From Spirochaetales bacterium (GTDB lineage: Bacteria > Spirochaetota > Spirochaetia > DSM-2461), in contig QKAW01000017.1 of the NCBI GenBank assembly GCA_003247135.1, positions 1 through 64,000 on the forward strand: a stretch of DNA of 64,000 bases, given 5' to 3'. The notes beneath the pieces were generated by a model. It searched no databases and was not told the origin of the DNA. It saw only the letters and a list, made by a program, of their open reading frames with translations. A program made the position numbers and the translations under genes. Below are positions 52,951 through 61,722 of this stretch, piece after piece. Each line of letters begins with the position of its first letter. The stretch's first letter is position 1.

Positions 52951-53928
52951 TTACTCAATGGTAACTTTTTTATTAGTTGCATCCAATTCCACTATGCAAC
53001 CTATAGGCAAGGTTAACATAGGGTGAGTATGACAGCAGTCAAACTCTGCAAGAAATGGTATTTTCTTGCCGTTTAATACTTCAAGAAGTATCTGGTAGGG
53101 AGCTCTTTTAGTACCTTGATCATTAAAAAGTTCGTGCTTCCCAAGTATAATGCCTGAAATTTTGTCAAACACTCCATTTATTTTTAGTAAAGAGAAGCTT
53201 CTTTCTATAGTTGCTGCATCTTTTAAAGAGTCCTCTATAAAAAGTATATCACCTTCTAGAATCTCTGGCATAAATTCACTACCCCATATACCCTGAATAG
53301 TATTAAGATTCCCACCTATTAATCTTCCCTTTACAACCCCGGGATAAACTGTTAACAATTCATTTTTTACCCCAGTTTTACTCCGGTTCTGCTCTTCCCA
53401 GTTAATATATTCATCAGTCCATGACTCTGGTGTTGGCAAGATATATGGTGCTTTTAATCCCCTTATTAATACATTTTCAAAATAGCTATAAGTTAAATCA
53501 ACAAAGGGGGATAATTCCCCAAATGATGCTACCAGAGCAGGGCCATAATAAGTGGAAATGCCTGTCTTGTTATAAATTGCCAATAGTATTGCAGTAACAT
53601 CAGAATAACCAATAATAACTTTAGGGTCTCTTTTAAATGCCTCATAATCAATGTATGGAAGAATGGAGTTTGAATTCATTCCTCCTATAGTAGACATTAT
53701 ACACTTAATTTCCGGATCCCTTATTAACTCGTTTAGCTCTGCGGCCCTCTCTTTTATAGAACCAGATCTGTAAAAATCTTTTTTACCTGTAAGGCTTCCC
53801 TCTTTTATCTGAAATCCTTTACTTTCTAAAAACTTTTTAGCCCGTAAAAATCTGTTTGGTGAGGCCACTGTTATTGGAGATGATGGTGAAAAGATACCAA
53901 TTTTATCATTTTTCTTTAATAAATTCAT
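52951..53928 (-). CDS. S66-family LD-carboxypeptidase / MccF-like serine peptidase
   Basis: The 325-aa protein has the S66 signature: 'IGIFSPSSPIT', the nucleophile Ser in 'VIIGYSDVTAILLAIY', Glu in 'LFIEDSLKDAATIERS' and the His in 'CCHTHPMLTLPIG'. Known members either trim tetrapeptides in peptidoglycan recycling (LdcA) or inactivate microcin C (MccF). It has no signal peptide and is cytosolic. The protein looks MccF-like by its longer insert ('ESWTDEYINWEEQNR'). Its stop lies 6 bases from the convergent M20 gene. Confidence 0.92.
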   Translation of the reverse strand: MNLLKKNDKIGIFSPSSPITVASPNRFLRAKKFLESKGFQIKEGSLTGKKDFYRSGSIKERAAELNELIRDPEIKCIMSTIGGMNSNSILPYIDYEAFKRDPKVIIGYSDVTAILLAIYNKTGISTYYGPALVASFGELSPFVDLTYSYFENVLIRGLKAPYILPTPESWTDEYINWEEQNRSKTGVKNELLTVYPGVVKGRLIGGNLNTIQGIWGSEFMPEILEGDILFIEDSLKDAATIERSFSLLKINGVFDKISGIILGKHELFNDQGTKRAPYQILLEVLNGKKIPFLAEFDCCHTHPMLTLPIGCIVELDATNKKVTIE

Positions 53929-53981
53929 ATTTTATATTATGATTAATACTCTTTCAGGACAACGTAAATTGGAGATTTTAT

Positions 53982-54410
53982 ATGGATCATGTAGTATATA
54001 TGGACGCTAAAGCAGATGAATTTTCAAAATTAAAAAATGGAGAAAAAACAGCAATAATTAGAGGAGCTACCGGCAGAAAATTACCCTATGGAAGAGTAGA
54101 AGATGGAGATGTTTTATACTTTATTAATAACAATTCAGAGGGTGTGGTTAAAGCCAGAGCTATAGTTTCATCTGTATTTAATTCTGAAAAAATGAGTAGT
54201 GATGAGTCTACACATCTGGTTGACCAGTATCAGGACTCACTAAGATTAAGTGATGCTCAATATAAAAAATGGGCAGGGAAAAGATACCTGGTTATAATTT
54301 CAATTGAAAATTTTGAATTAATTGAAGCTTTTAAACTGGATAAAACAAACTTCGGTAATATGGATGACTGGTTAGCAGTAGAAAATATTGAGAATGTAAG
54401 AATCAACTAA
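53982..54410 (+). CDS. Small PUA/ASCH-like domain protein
   Basis: The 142-aa soluble protein starts 'MDHVVYMDAKADEFSKL', followed by 'GEKTAIIRGATGRKLPYGRVEDGDVLYFINN' (in parts). The pattern matches proteins with an ASCH/PUA-like beta barrel: a short N-terminal strand, a positively charged loop and 'G-V-LYF'. Such folds bind RNA or nucleotides. A TTGGAG site precedes the ATG. It is divergent from the S66 gene, 53 bases apart. The function is unknown. Confidence 0.6.
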   Translation: MDHVVYMDAKADEFSKLKNGEKTAIIRGATGRKLPYGRVEDGDVLYFINNNSEGVVKARAIVSSVFNSEKMSSDESTHLVDQYQDSLRLSDAQYKKWAGKRYLVIISIENFELIEAFKLDKTNFGNMDDWLAVENIENVRIN

Positions 54411-54412
54411 TA

Positions 54413-54441
54413 ACCGATAGAAACAAATTATTTCTACCGGT
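54413..54441. terminator. Hairpin between two convergent genes, probable terminator
   Basis: The stem ACCGATAGAAA / TTTCTACCGGT has one mismatch and a 7-nt loop; read on the minus strand the mismatch becomes a G-U pair. On the plus strand it is followed by a T-rich stretch (TGTTTCTATTATTACTTTTT). It lies 3 bases after the PUA-like gene and 20 bases before the barrel-gene stop, so it may serve both directions. Confidence 0.5.
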
Positions 54442-54460
54442 ATGTTTCTATTATTACTTT

Positions 54461-55027
54461 TTACAGTGAAATTTCATAGCCTAATGCCCATTTTTGTGAA
54501 CTTCTGGCAGCACCATCATTCCATGACATTAGAGAGTAGTCTATATAAAGCCCACCTAAAAATACTCTACACCCAATATCAAGTTTATTGATAAGTGCTA
54601 ACATAGCATCACTGTTTTTTAATACTAAGTGGCTTGACAGTGTATATCCAACATGACCTTTTACTCTGATTATATCAAACAGGTTACCTTCAACTATAGC
54701 CAGAAGAGGGAGATCAAAAAGAGCTGGAACAGTGTTCTCCTTAGTTGTAAATGCGTAAAAACCAATCTCTCCACCAACACCTACAAACTCATTAAAACTG
54801 TAGATAGCATCTCCATACACACCTGCTTTAATAATATTAAAAATACCTGCAAGCATATCAAAACTACCACCATCGGCTGTTATAATATTATCACCGGTTT
54901 CAACTGTAATTGCTCCACCAACATCAATAGATAATGGTGAACCACTAGCTGATGAACTGTCAGCTTCCTGCGCAAAGATTGTACCAGCAAATAATAGTGC
55001 TAATACAAGAACATTAAGTTTTTTCAA
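54461..55027 (-). CDS. Small outer-membrane beta-barrel-like exported protein
   Basis: The 188-aa protein starts at TTG after AGGAGG, with a clear Sec signal peptide (residues 1-19, cleavage after 'GTIFAQ'). The mature part has alternating hydrophobic strands and ends with an aromatic-rich region ('IDYSLMSWNDGAARSSQKWALGYEISL' in parts). This resembles small 8-strand barrels or outer-membrane proteins of spirochaetes and Bacteroidetes. No specific family is recognised. A porin or structural role is possible. Confidence 0.6.
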   Translation of the reverse strand: MKKLNVLVLALLFAGTIFAQEADSSSASGSPLSIDVGGAITVETGDNIITADGGSFDMLAGIFNIIKAGVYGDAIYSFNEFVGVGGEIGFYAFTTKENTVPALFDLPLLAIVEGNLFDIIRVKGHVGYTLSSHLVLKNSDAMLALINKLDIGCRVFLGGLYIDYSLMSWNDGAARSSQKWALGYEISL

Positions 55028-55129
55028 TTTATCCTCCTAATATTTTGAAATAACATTAAATAATATATTTCTATATTTTTTTTGAATTCAGATATTAACT
55101 TCGAAAACGATTTTAGTAAAGAATTTTTC

Positions 55130-55158
55130 TTGCAAATAAAAAAAAAGCATCATAAACT
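55130..55158 (+). promoter_or_regulatory. Promoter TTGCAA-17-TAAACT, predicted leaderless
   Basis: The -10 box ends 6 nt before the ATG at 55165 and there is no Shine-Dalgarno. The gap 55028-55129 upstream is AT-rich and holds nothing else that I can name. Confidence 0.45.
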
Positions 55159-55164
55159 CCATTT

Positions 55165-55809
55165 ATGAAGTTAGAATGCAAAAAGTACAAAAAAATAAGA
55201 TCTCTTATGAAACCCGGAGATATTCTGGCTTTTGGAAGAAATGATCCGGTTTCAAATATCATAAAATGGGCTACTAAGGGGCCTGTGGCCCATGTGGCTA
55301 TTGTAATACAAACAAAAGCTATTGATTCCGAAAAAAATGATAATAGATTCTTTAACCAGATAATTGAAGCTGTATCCGATGGTGTATCAATAAAAAGAGT
55401 TAGCGATTATATAAATACATTTGAAGGGGATATATGGTGGCTTCCCCTTGGAGATGAAGTAAGAAACAATATAGAAACATCCAAACTCTTTAACTTTTTA
55501 ATAAAGCAGAAAGGGAAAGAGTACGATCTTTCTCAGGCAGTGACATCTGCACTTGATACTCTCGATTCTTTACCTATTGTTTCGAATCTGACTTATAACA
55601 AAGAGGATCTAACCAAGCTATTCTGTTCGGAACTAATTGCAGCAGGATTAAGAGCTGGTGGGGCAATAAAAAATATAAACCCTTCAGAAGTTACCCCTAT
55701 GGACATCTGCCAATTCAATATTTATAAAGACAGCTACTATCAAATACTAGGTAAGAAAAAAGCTATTCCTCAATTTAACACAAAGTCTCCTGAAGGATGG
55801 GGTTTATAG
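55165..55809 (+). CDS. YiiX/YebB-like permuted NlpC/P60 (DUF830) hydrolase
   Basis: The 214-aa protein has the permuted papain-like layout: a His in 'GPVAHVAIVIQ' near residue 48, an acidic residue later, and Cys in 'LFCSELIAAGLRAGG' near residue 152. 'MKPGDILAFGRND' at the start is the usual lead-in of the YiiX group. Known members act on lipids, peptides or cell-wall linkages; the substrate here is unknown. No signal peptide is seen. The ATG lacks a Shine-Dalgarno. The stop overlaps the convergent DUF1801 gene by 6 bases. Confidence 0.85.
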   Translation: MKLECKKYKKIRSLMKPGDILAFGRNDPVSNIIKWATKGPVAHVAIVIQTKAIDSEKNDNRFFNQIIEAVSDGVSIKRVSDYINTFEGDIWWLPLGDEVRNNIETSKLFNFLIKQKGKEYDLSQAVTSALDTLDSLPIVSNLTYNKEDLTKLFCSELIAAGLRAGGAIKNINPSEVTPMDICQFNIYKDSYYQILGKKKAIPQFNTKSPEGWGL

Positions 55810-56160
55810 TTTCTCTGACTGCTCTTTTATTCTGAATTTAATGATTCTGGTTATTAAATCAACAGGGAAATCCTGGCTATTAGGAAACTGTATAGAGCCT
55901 TTTCCCTGTTTGTATTTTTTTAATTCAGATTCAAATTCCTCTATTCCCGATGGAGTTGGATATAAACCTATGTGATTTTTATATCCTGCAAAATGGATTA
56001 AATTACCTTTATATACATAAGTGGGAATACCATATTTAATAGCTTTTGATGCTTCAGGAATCAATTCATCGACTAGATCCCTTAAAATTATTAATCTATC
56101 AAGAACTACTCCGGAAAAACCTTCAAAATATTCGTCAAATTCATTATTTATATTTCTCAT
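55804..56160 (-). CDS. DUF1801 (YdhG-like) small protein
   Basis: I place the start at ATG 56160, giving 118 aa beginning MRNINNEFDEYFEGF. An in-frame ATG 11 codons upstream has no ribosome site and would overlap the promoter. It has 'LDRLIILRDLVDELIPEASKAIKYGIPTYVY', the YdhG-like core, and 'NLIHFAGYKNHIGLYPTPSGI'. The fold is known (SufE-like or YdhG) but the function is not. A TATACT box lies 6 nt before the start. Confidence 0.85.
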   Translation of the reverse strand: MRNINNEFDEYFEGFSGVVLDRLIILRDLVDELIPEASKAIKYGIPTYVYKGNLIHFAGYKNHIGLYPTPSGIEEFESELKKYKQGKGSIQFPNSQDFPVDLITRIIKFRIKEQSEKL

Positions 56161-56166
56161 ATTATA

Positions 56167-56194
56167 AGTATATGATAAGGAATGACTATGCAAA
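56167..56194 (-). promoter_or_regulatory. Candidate promoter TTTGCA-16-TATACT before the DUF1801 gene, predicted leaderless
   Basis: On the minus strand the -10 box ends 6 nt before the ATG at 56160. It overlaps the ribosome site (AAGGA 56177-56181) and start of the divergent AraC-type gene. Confidence 0.4.
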
Positions 56195-57294
56195 TAATAA
56201 ATAATGTTTTTTTACTTATAACAGGTGCAACAGGATTTTTTATTATTATCCAATCTGTTTCAGAACTTATTAACAGTAGAAAAGGAATAGGGGTTTATAC
56301 TTTTGCTCTGTTTTTTTCGATTGGTGTTGCAATGATTGCAGAGTTCCTGGGGTATCATGATTCTTTCAGTATGGCTCCAAAAACAGATTATATAAATGAT
56401 TGTCTGGAATTCTTTATTGGAGGAAGTCTCTACGCTTACTGCCTAACATATATAACTGGTAATAAATTTAAAACCGAGATCGAGAAAGGTTTTTTGGTTT
56501 TAATTATTCCTGGAATAATAAATTTAGTAATTTATACACCATTATTACTAACTCCAAACTCAGAACTAATAATTAATCAGGGAATACATTACCATAGAAA
56601 CTATATATTAAATTGGTATTATGCCTTTATAAATCATGGTGCTGGTTTATGGTTTATAATCAGTACAATATTATTTTTGCTCCATTATAAAATCTTCGAC
56701 AAAAACAGGAAATATAGGGTAACAGTTATATTTTACTCTACTATTTTTATTTTAGTAAACATTTCGCTATTTATAAATAATTTTCTACATATCAATATTA
56801 TAAGAAGGTTGGTTTTTATTACAATGGTTTTAATAACCATATCTTTATACTTTTTTTTTAGTTGGTTAAAAAATAATCCGGAAGTGGATATTGAGGACCA
56901 GGATAAAGAAAAATATATTAGCTCCAAACTGAAAAACATGAATCTGAGTAAATTAACTTTAGATGTTGAACAATTACTATGTAATGATCAAGTTTTATGC
57001 GATCAATCAATTAATCTTGAAACAATGGCAAAGAGATTATCAATAACTCCTCATCAACTATCAGAATTTATAAATAAGCATTACAATATGAGTTTTAGAC
57101 TAATACTTAATAACAAAAGAGTTGAACTTGTAAAAAAGTGTCTTAAAGAATCTCCAGAAAAAAATATTCTGGAGATAGCTATGGATTGTGGATTCAACAG
57201 TAAATCCACATTTAATAACGCTTTTATTAAATTAGAAGGTATTACTCCATCCCAGTTCCGAAAAACTATTTCTCAACCCAACAAGTTACCATAG
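56188..57294 (+). CDS. Membrane-bound AraC-family regulator
   Basis: I choose the ATG at 56188, 6 nt after AAGGA; an ATG two codons earlier abuts that site. The 368-aa protein has seven hydrophobic helices (about residues 5-230) and a C-terminal AraC HTH pair ('SINLETMAKRLSITPHQLSEFINKHYNM' and 'ILEIAMDCGFNSKSTFNNAFIKLEGITPSQFRK', both cited in part). Such 7TM-AraC fusions sense an envelope or extracellular cue and act on DNA at the membrane. It is unknown which genes it controls. Its end overlaps the convergent FG-GAP lipoprotein gene by 29 bases. Confidence 0.9.
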   Translation: MQIINNVFLLITGATGFFIIIQSVSELINSRKGIGVYTFALFFSIGVAMIAEFLGYHDSFSMAPKTDYINDCLEFFIGGSLYAYCLTYITGNKFKTEIEKGFLVLIIPGIINLVIYTPLLLTPNSELIINQGIHYHRNYILNWYYAFINHGAGLWFIISTILFLLHYKIFDKNRKYRVTVIFYSTIFILVNISLFINNFLHINIIRRLVFITMVLITISLYFFFSWLKNNPEVDIEDQDKEKYISSKLKNMNLSKLTLDVEQLLCNDQVLCDQSINLETMAKRLSITPHQLSEFINKHYNMSFRLILNNKRVELVKKCLKESPEKNILEIAMDCGFNSKSTFNNAFIKLEGITPSQFRKTISQPNKLP

Positions 57295-59686
57295 TAAATT
57301 TTTGTTGATCTTCAACTTCTAAGGGATAGACCATTAAACCTGTTTTATATTTCTTTCCTGAATTATAATCACCTTCATTGGTTATATCCCCAAGAGAAAG
57401 AGAGACACTGGTCCCGGAACTGACTGATGTTGAGTAGGAATACCCATACTCAAATCCGATTCCTCTTGCTTGTAGCATTGTTGCAATAACTGTCTCTATT
57501 TCATAGTCAACTTCAAGAGAGTAATCGAAGGTTTGTGTACTAGATGTAATCTCCTCTATTGAAAGAGTCTGAAATCCATTGCCCTGTCCGACGGTAAGAT
57601 ACTCCCCCTGAGTATTACTGCTAAAAAGTCCTCTGTTTTTTGTTGTTGATTTTATCTTTTCAACTTCACTATAAGCAGGATAACTGAATGGATCACCTGG
57701 TTTGGATGATAATATCCCTGAATCAACATCCAAACCATCACCATTAAATTTATTATAGAACTCTTTACTAACAGACAAAATTTCGGATTTTCTTGGAACA
57801 CTAATAACTGTATAACTCTTCTCACCCTCTTTGTATGAGACTGAAGGATCAGAGCCTTTTGGAGAACTTATTATTTCATAGGTATATACATCAAATGGGA
57901 TGCATGAGAATATTACTTTATCCTCTCCTGGAGCACTACCATAACCAACTGACAGATTAATCTCCTTACCATTATTAAATGCCCAACTGAAAGAGTTTGT
58001 TACAGTCCACTTTGCTTCAAGTCCACCTGCAGAACCCCACAAGGGACAATCAAGAGAGACTCCAACAGATGCCATAACCTTCAGTCCAGCAGTATGAGAA
58101 GTTTCAGCCCCTGAGGATTTACTTGTCCCATATTCAAGTGATGTATTTTCAAGATTCTGTTCTGTATCTTCCCATGCCGGTGGTGCTGATATAACTGCTA
58201 TAATTCTCGGATCTGTATATTTAAGCTGATGATCAACATATTTAAGAATACTACTATCATGATTGATATCAGGAACAGAAACACTCCCTCCAGGAAGACC
58301 ATTCGACCAGCAATCGATATTAATAATCACATCCAGAGTTCCTGCTGCAGAAAACTTATACGCTTTAAAGTCCTCTTTTGTACTTGAAATAATTTCAAGT
58401 TTAAAATCACCATCAATATCACCTACCGCAAGCATATCGGGATAGGGAGCTATAATACAATTTTCTCTTACCAGTTCAAGATTACTATTTTTATTTAACT
58501 TAACAATATCGTCAAAACAGACAATCTCATCTCTAAAATTTCCAAACTCATCAATCTGATTATCAAGATCACCAGAAACTATCGGTGTAATCCAGTGATA
58601 TCCATAGGTTTCAATTGATGTATTAAGCATTTTAAATTGAATTTTAGACTCACTGTTCATGTATGAATCCATTACAAGAATCTGATACTTATCTGTTCCT
58701 GACTCATCACCACTAAATGCAACTTCCAGTAAACCATCTCCATCAAAATCACCACTAGTCATGTCTGCTGAGGTTAGTGCATGTTCGCTATTATTTAAAA
58801 AGAAACTCTGAACAGGATTCAATGATCCGTTGTTTAAATGATAAATTGTAATTTCAGCTGATCCCTCTGCTCTATTGGTTCCATTGAGTAGAATTAGTTC
58901 ACTAACACCATCTCTATCAAGATCTGAGCATAGAACCCGAATACAGGAGTTTGTTGAATCAACCTGAGGGGTCAATTGTCGTGAAAGGATTTCATTATAT
59001 TTACTATCCAAAATTACCATTAAAGTGCTGTTAACAAATACAATTTCCGGCAATCCATCACCTGTTAAATCTCCTGATGTTATTGATTGTCTATTCTGCA
59101 TTCCGTAAACAGATAATATATCTGTCTGGGATTTGGAAAATTTGTTCTGAAAACTATTTTTATTAATACTTAACTCTCTAACATTAACGGTTTTAGCATC
59201 ACTATCATAAAACATGGCAACAATTTCATCATATCCATCAATATCTAAATCAACTGCTATGTTTTTATTAAAAAACTTTGTCCAGGAATTATCACTATCA
59301 CTACCTAAAAGCTCGGTGGAATCTTTTCCAATAAACACAGAACCGCTATTCTCAAAATTTCCTGTCCATCTCATTGCACCACTAACAAAAATTTCACTCT
59401 CTTTGTATAGTGTTGTAACGATACTGCCTAATGGATTCAAACTTGAGTCTACACTGTTATTATTTACATCCTCCCGTACAGATTCATCATCAATCTTAAC
59501 CCCTAATGCAATAAGCATATCCCTGGTTTTATCTCCCGATAAAACTTCTGGTTCAGTTTTTTCCTCAACAATCTCTTCTGTGTCTGTTTCATTAACATTA
59601 TTATCAAGATTATTTAATTGTTCACAGCTCCAGATTAAAAAAATCAAAATCAACAAGATTCCTGATTTGACATTTTCTTTACTCAT
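57266..59686 (-). CDS. Large FG-GAP/VCBS-type repeat lipoprotein
   Basis: The 806-aa lipoprotein has lipobox IWSC (Cys21) and an acidic Asn/Glu-rich linker (about 22-90). Calcium-binding integrin-like repeats follow: 'DLDIDGYDEI' (about 146), 'DLTGDGLPEI' (206), 'DLDRDGVSEL' (255), 'DFDGDGLLEV' (313) and a later 'DIDGDFKLEI'. The C-terminal third (about 540-800) is a separate beta-rich region with Ser/Thr-rich segments ('SVSSGTSVSLSLGD'). It is likely surface-exposed and may bind ligands or polysaccharide. The ATG follows AAAGGAG. No enzyme motif is seen. Confidence 0.8.
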   Translation of the reverse strand: MSKENVKSGILLILIFLIWSCEQLNNLDNNVNETDTEEIVEEKTEPEVLSGDKTRDMLIALGVKIDDESVREDVNNNSVDSSLNPLGSIVTTLYKESEIFVSGAMRWTGNFENSGSVFIGKDSTELLGSDSDNSWTKFFNKNIAVDLDIDGYDEIVAMFYDSDAKTVNVRELSINKNSFQNKFSKSQTDILSVYGMQNRQSITSGDLTGDGLPEIVFVNSTLMVILDSKYNEILSRQLTPQVDSTNSCIRVLCSDLDRDGVSELILLNGTNRAEGSAEITIYHLNNGSLNPVQSFFLNNSEHALTSADMTSGDFDGDGLLEVAFSGDESGTDKYQILVMDSYMNSESKIQFKMLNTSIETYGYHWITPIVSGDLDNQIDEFGNFRDEIVCFDDIVKLNKNSNLELVRENCIIAPYPDMLAVGDIDGDFKLEIISSTKEDFKAYKFSAAGTLDVIINIDCWSNGLPGGSVSVPDINHDSSILKYVDHQLKYTDPRIIAVISAPPAWEDTEQNLENTSLEYGTSKSSGAETSHTAGLKVMASVGVSLDCPLWGSAGGLEAKWTVTNSFSWAFNNGKEINLSVGYGSAPGEDKVIFSCIPFDVYTYEIISSPKGSDPSVSYKEGEKSYTVISVPRKSEILSVSKEFYNKFNGDGLDVDSGILSSKPGDPFSYPAYSEVEKIKSTTKNRGLFSSNTQGEYLTVGQGNGFQTLSIEEITSSTQTFDYSLEVDYEIETVIATMLQARGIGFEYGYSYSTSVSSGTSVSLSLGDITNEGDYNSGKKYKTGLMVYPLEVEDQQKFTMVTCWVEK

Positions 59687-59753
59687 ATATACTCCTTTCA
59701 GGAAATTATATAGATTGAGATTTTTTAAATCGTCTGAGTATATATTTTAGGAC

Positions 59754-59782
59754 AAAAAAAAACCTCCCTTTTTCAAGGAAGG
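59754..59782 (-). terminator. Rho-independent terminator of htpG
   Basis: On the minus strand an 8-bp stem CCTTCCTT / AAGGGAGG (one G-U) with a 4-nt loop is followed by nine T. It starts 13 bases after the htpG stop. Confidence 0.9.
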
Positions 59783-59794
59783 CTGTTATATATT

Positions 59795-61657
59795 TTAAAG
59801 AGCCATCTTTAGGACTCTATTTAACCTTTTGCTAAAAGCTGAAGGATCTTTTAATGCAGTACCTTCAACTAATAGAGCTTGTTCCAAAAGAAGGAAACTT
59901 ACATCTTTTATTAAATCTTTATCTTTAATATCAGATAACTTAGTTACAATCTCATGGGTAGGATTTATCTCAAGAACCGGAATAACATCTGGAACAGGTT
60001 GTCCCATAGCTCTCATCATTTGTGCCATCTGTGCCGATGGATCATTCTCATCTGCTACAACACATGAAGGTGAATCTGTAAGTCTTGAGGATGCAACAAC
60101 ATCTTTTACCTTATCCCCTAAAGCATCTTTAATCTTTTTAATAAGTGGTTTTACACTGTCTTCAGATTTTTTGTCATCCTCTGTTTTAATCTCATCCGCA
60201 GCACCTGTTTTATTAATTGCTTTTAAATCGATCTCATCAAACTTTCCAACCATAGGAATTACAACTTCATCAATTTCATCAGCCATTATTAGAACTTCAA
60301 TATCCTTTTTAGCATAGGCTTCCAATAAAGGAGAGTTTCTTAAAAGAGTCTCGTTATCTCCAGTTATATAGTAAATGGATTTTTGTCCCTCTTTCATTCT
60401 CTCTTTATACTCTTTAAAGCTTGTCCAACCATCAACAGATGTTGATTTAAATCTCACAAGTTCTAATAAAGCCTCTTTATTTGCATAATCAGAGTATAAT
60501 CCCTCTTTAAGAGGTCTGTTATACTGCTCAATAAACTGGATATACTTTTCTGTATTATTCTGCAATTTAGAAATTTCTGAAAGTATTTTCTTTGTAGAAG
60601 CTGTTTTAATATTTGCAAGAATTTTATTTTTCTGCAGAATCTCTCTACTAACATTTAATGGTAGATCCTCTGAATCAATAATTCCACGAACAAATCTTAA
60701 ATAGGTTGGTAAAAGTTCTTTATCATCATCTGTTATAAAAACTCTTTTAACATATAACTTAACCCCTGGTCTGTAATCAGCCTGGAACATATCCATAGGA
60801 GCCTTTTGTGGAAAATAGAACAGAGTATTGTACTCTAATTGCCCCTCAGCTCTTGTGTGAATATGAAACATTGGGTCTTCATAATCATTGGATATAGTTT
60901 TGTAAAACTCATTATAATCTTCAGGCTTTAATTCGTTTTTTGACTTTCTCCATAATGCTGATGCCGAGTTAATCTGCTCTACTGTAGGAGTTTTTGTAGG
61001 TTCCTCACCCTCTTTGCCATATTCTGTTTTCTCATAGTGTAAGTAAATTGGGAAAGCAATATGATTTGAGTATTTCTTGGTAATTTGTTCAACCTGCCAT
61101 CTATTATCATACTCTTTTCCATTCTCATTTAAGTATAAAATTATAGTTGTACCATGGGTATCTCTCTCAGACTCTTCTATATCGTATCCTGTTTTTCCGT
61201 CACTAGTCCATTTATAAGCTTTATCCTGACCGGCTTTTTTAGAAATTACCTCTGCTTTGTCTGCAATCATAAAAACTGAATAAAAACCTACACCAAACTG
61301 ACCAATAAGGTTTGAATCTTTTTTGGACTCCTCAGAAAGGTTCTTAAGGAAATTTTTAGTTCCAGATCTTGCTATTGTACCTAAACAAGTTTCAAGATCC
61401 TCTTTATCCATACCAATACCGTTATCTCTAACAGTAAATATTTTATGATTCTCTTCATCTAATTCAATATCTATTTGTGGAGTAAATTCCAGGTCTTTTA
61501 ATTTCTCATCCGTTAATGTTAGGTACTTTAACTTATCCAGGGCATCTGATGAGTTAGATATCAACTCCCGTAAAAAGATTTCACTGTGTGAGTACAGTGA
61601 ATGAGTTATAAGTTGTAACAAATCATTTACTTCTGTTTTAAATTGCTGATGTGCCAT
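59795..61657 (-). CDS. htpG: Molecular chaperone HtpG (Hsp90)
   Basis: The 620-aa protein has the N-terminal GHKL ATPase ('ELISNSSDALDKL', 'IFTVRDNGIGM', 'GQFGVGFYSVFMIADKAEV'), the middle domain with catalytic Arg region ('LPLNVSREILQ') and the C-terminal dimerisation domain ('LLLEQALLVEGT'). Length is standard for bacterial Hsp90. The ATG follows GAGAGGAA. No CIRCE element is seen upstream. A strong terminator ends the transcript. Confidence 0.97.
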   Translation of the reverse strand: MAHQQFKTEVNDLLQLITHSLYSHSEIFLRELISNSSDALDKLKYLTLTDEKLKDLEFTPQIDIELDEENHKIFTVRDNGIGMDKEDLETCLGTIARSGTKNFLKNLSEESKKDSNLIGQFGVGFYSVFMIADKAEVISKKAGQDKAYKWTSDGKTGYDIEESERDTHGTTIILYLNENGKEYDNRWQVEQITKKYSNHIAFPIYLHYEKTEYGKEGEEPTKTPTVEQINSASALWRKSKNELKPEDYNEFYKTISNDYEDPMFHIHTRAEGQLEYNTLFYFPQKAPMDMFQADYRPGVKLYVKRVFITDDDKELLPTYLRFVRGIIDSEDLPLNVSREILQKNKILANIKTASTKKILSEISKLQNNTEKYIQFIEQYNRPLKEGLYSDYANKEALLELVRFKSTSVDGWTSFKEYKERMKEGQKSIYYITGDNETLLRNSPLLEAYAKKDIEVLIMADEIDEVVIPMVGKFDEIDLKAINKTGAADEIKTEDDKKSEDSVKPLIKKIKDALGDKVKDVVASSRLTDSPSCVVADENDPSAQMAQMMRAMGQPVPDVIPVLEINPTHEIVTKLSDIKDKDLIKDVSFLLLEQALLVEGTALKDPSAFSKRLNRVLKMAL

Positions 61658-61722
61658 CCGTTTGCATTCCTCTCTATCTTATTTTTTTTTAAGATACTAA
61701 TAAAAAATGAAATCGGCAAATT

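Noticed and set aside
54653-54934. 93-codon plus-strand frame inside the small barrel gene
   Set aside because: It is antisense to a gene with a clear signal peptide and AGGAGG site, and is Asn/Thr/Ile low complexity.
59829-60317. 162-codon plus-strand frame inside htpG
   Set aside because: It is a shadow of htpG; low-complexity Ser/Ile-rich translation with no family features.
61675-61696. Inverted repeat TATCTTA...TAAGATA upstream of htpG considered as a CIRCE heat-shock operator
   Set aside because: The sequence is not the CIRCE consensus (TTAGCACTC-N9-GAGTGCTAA); the arms are AT-rich around a poly-T loop and could be chance.
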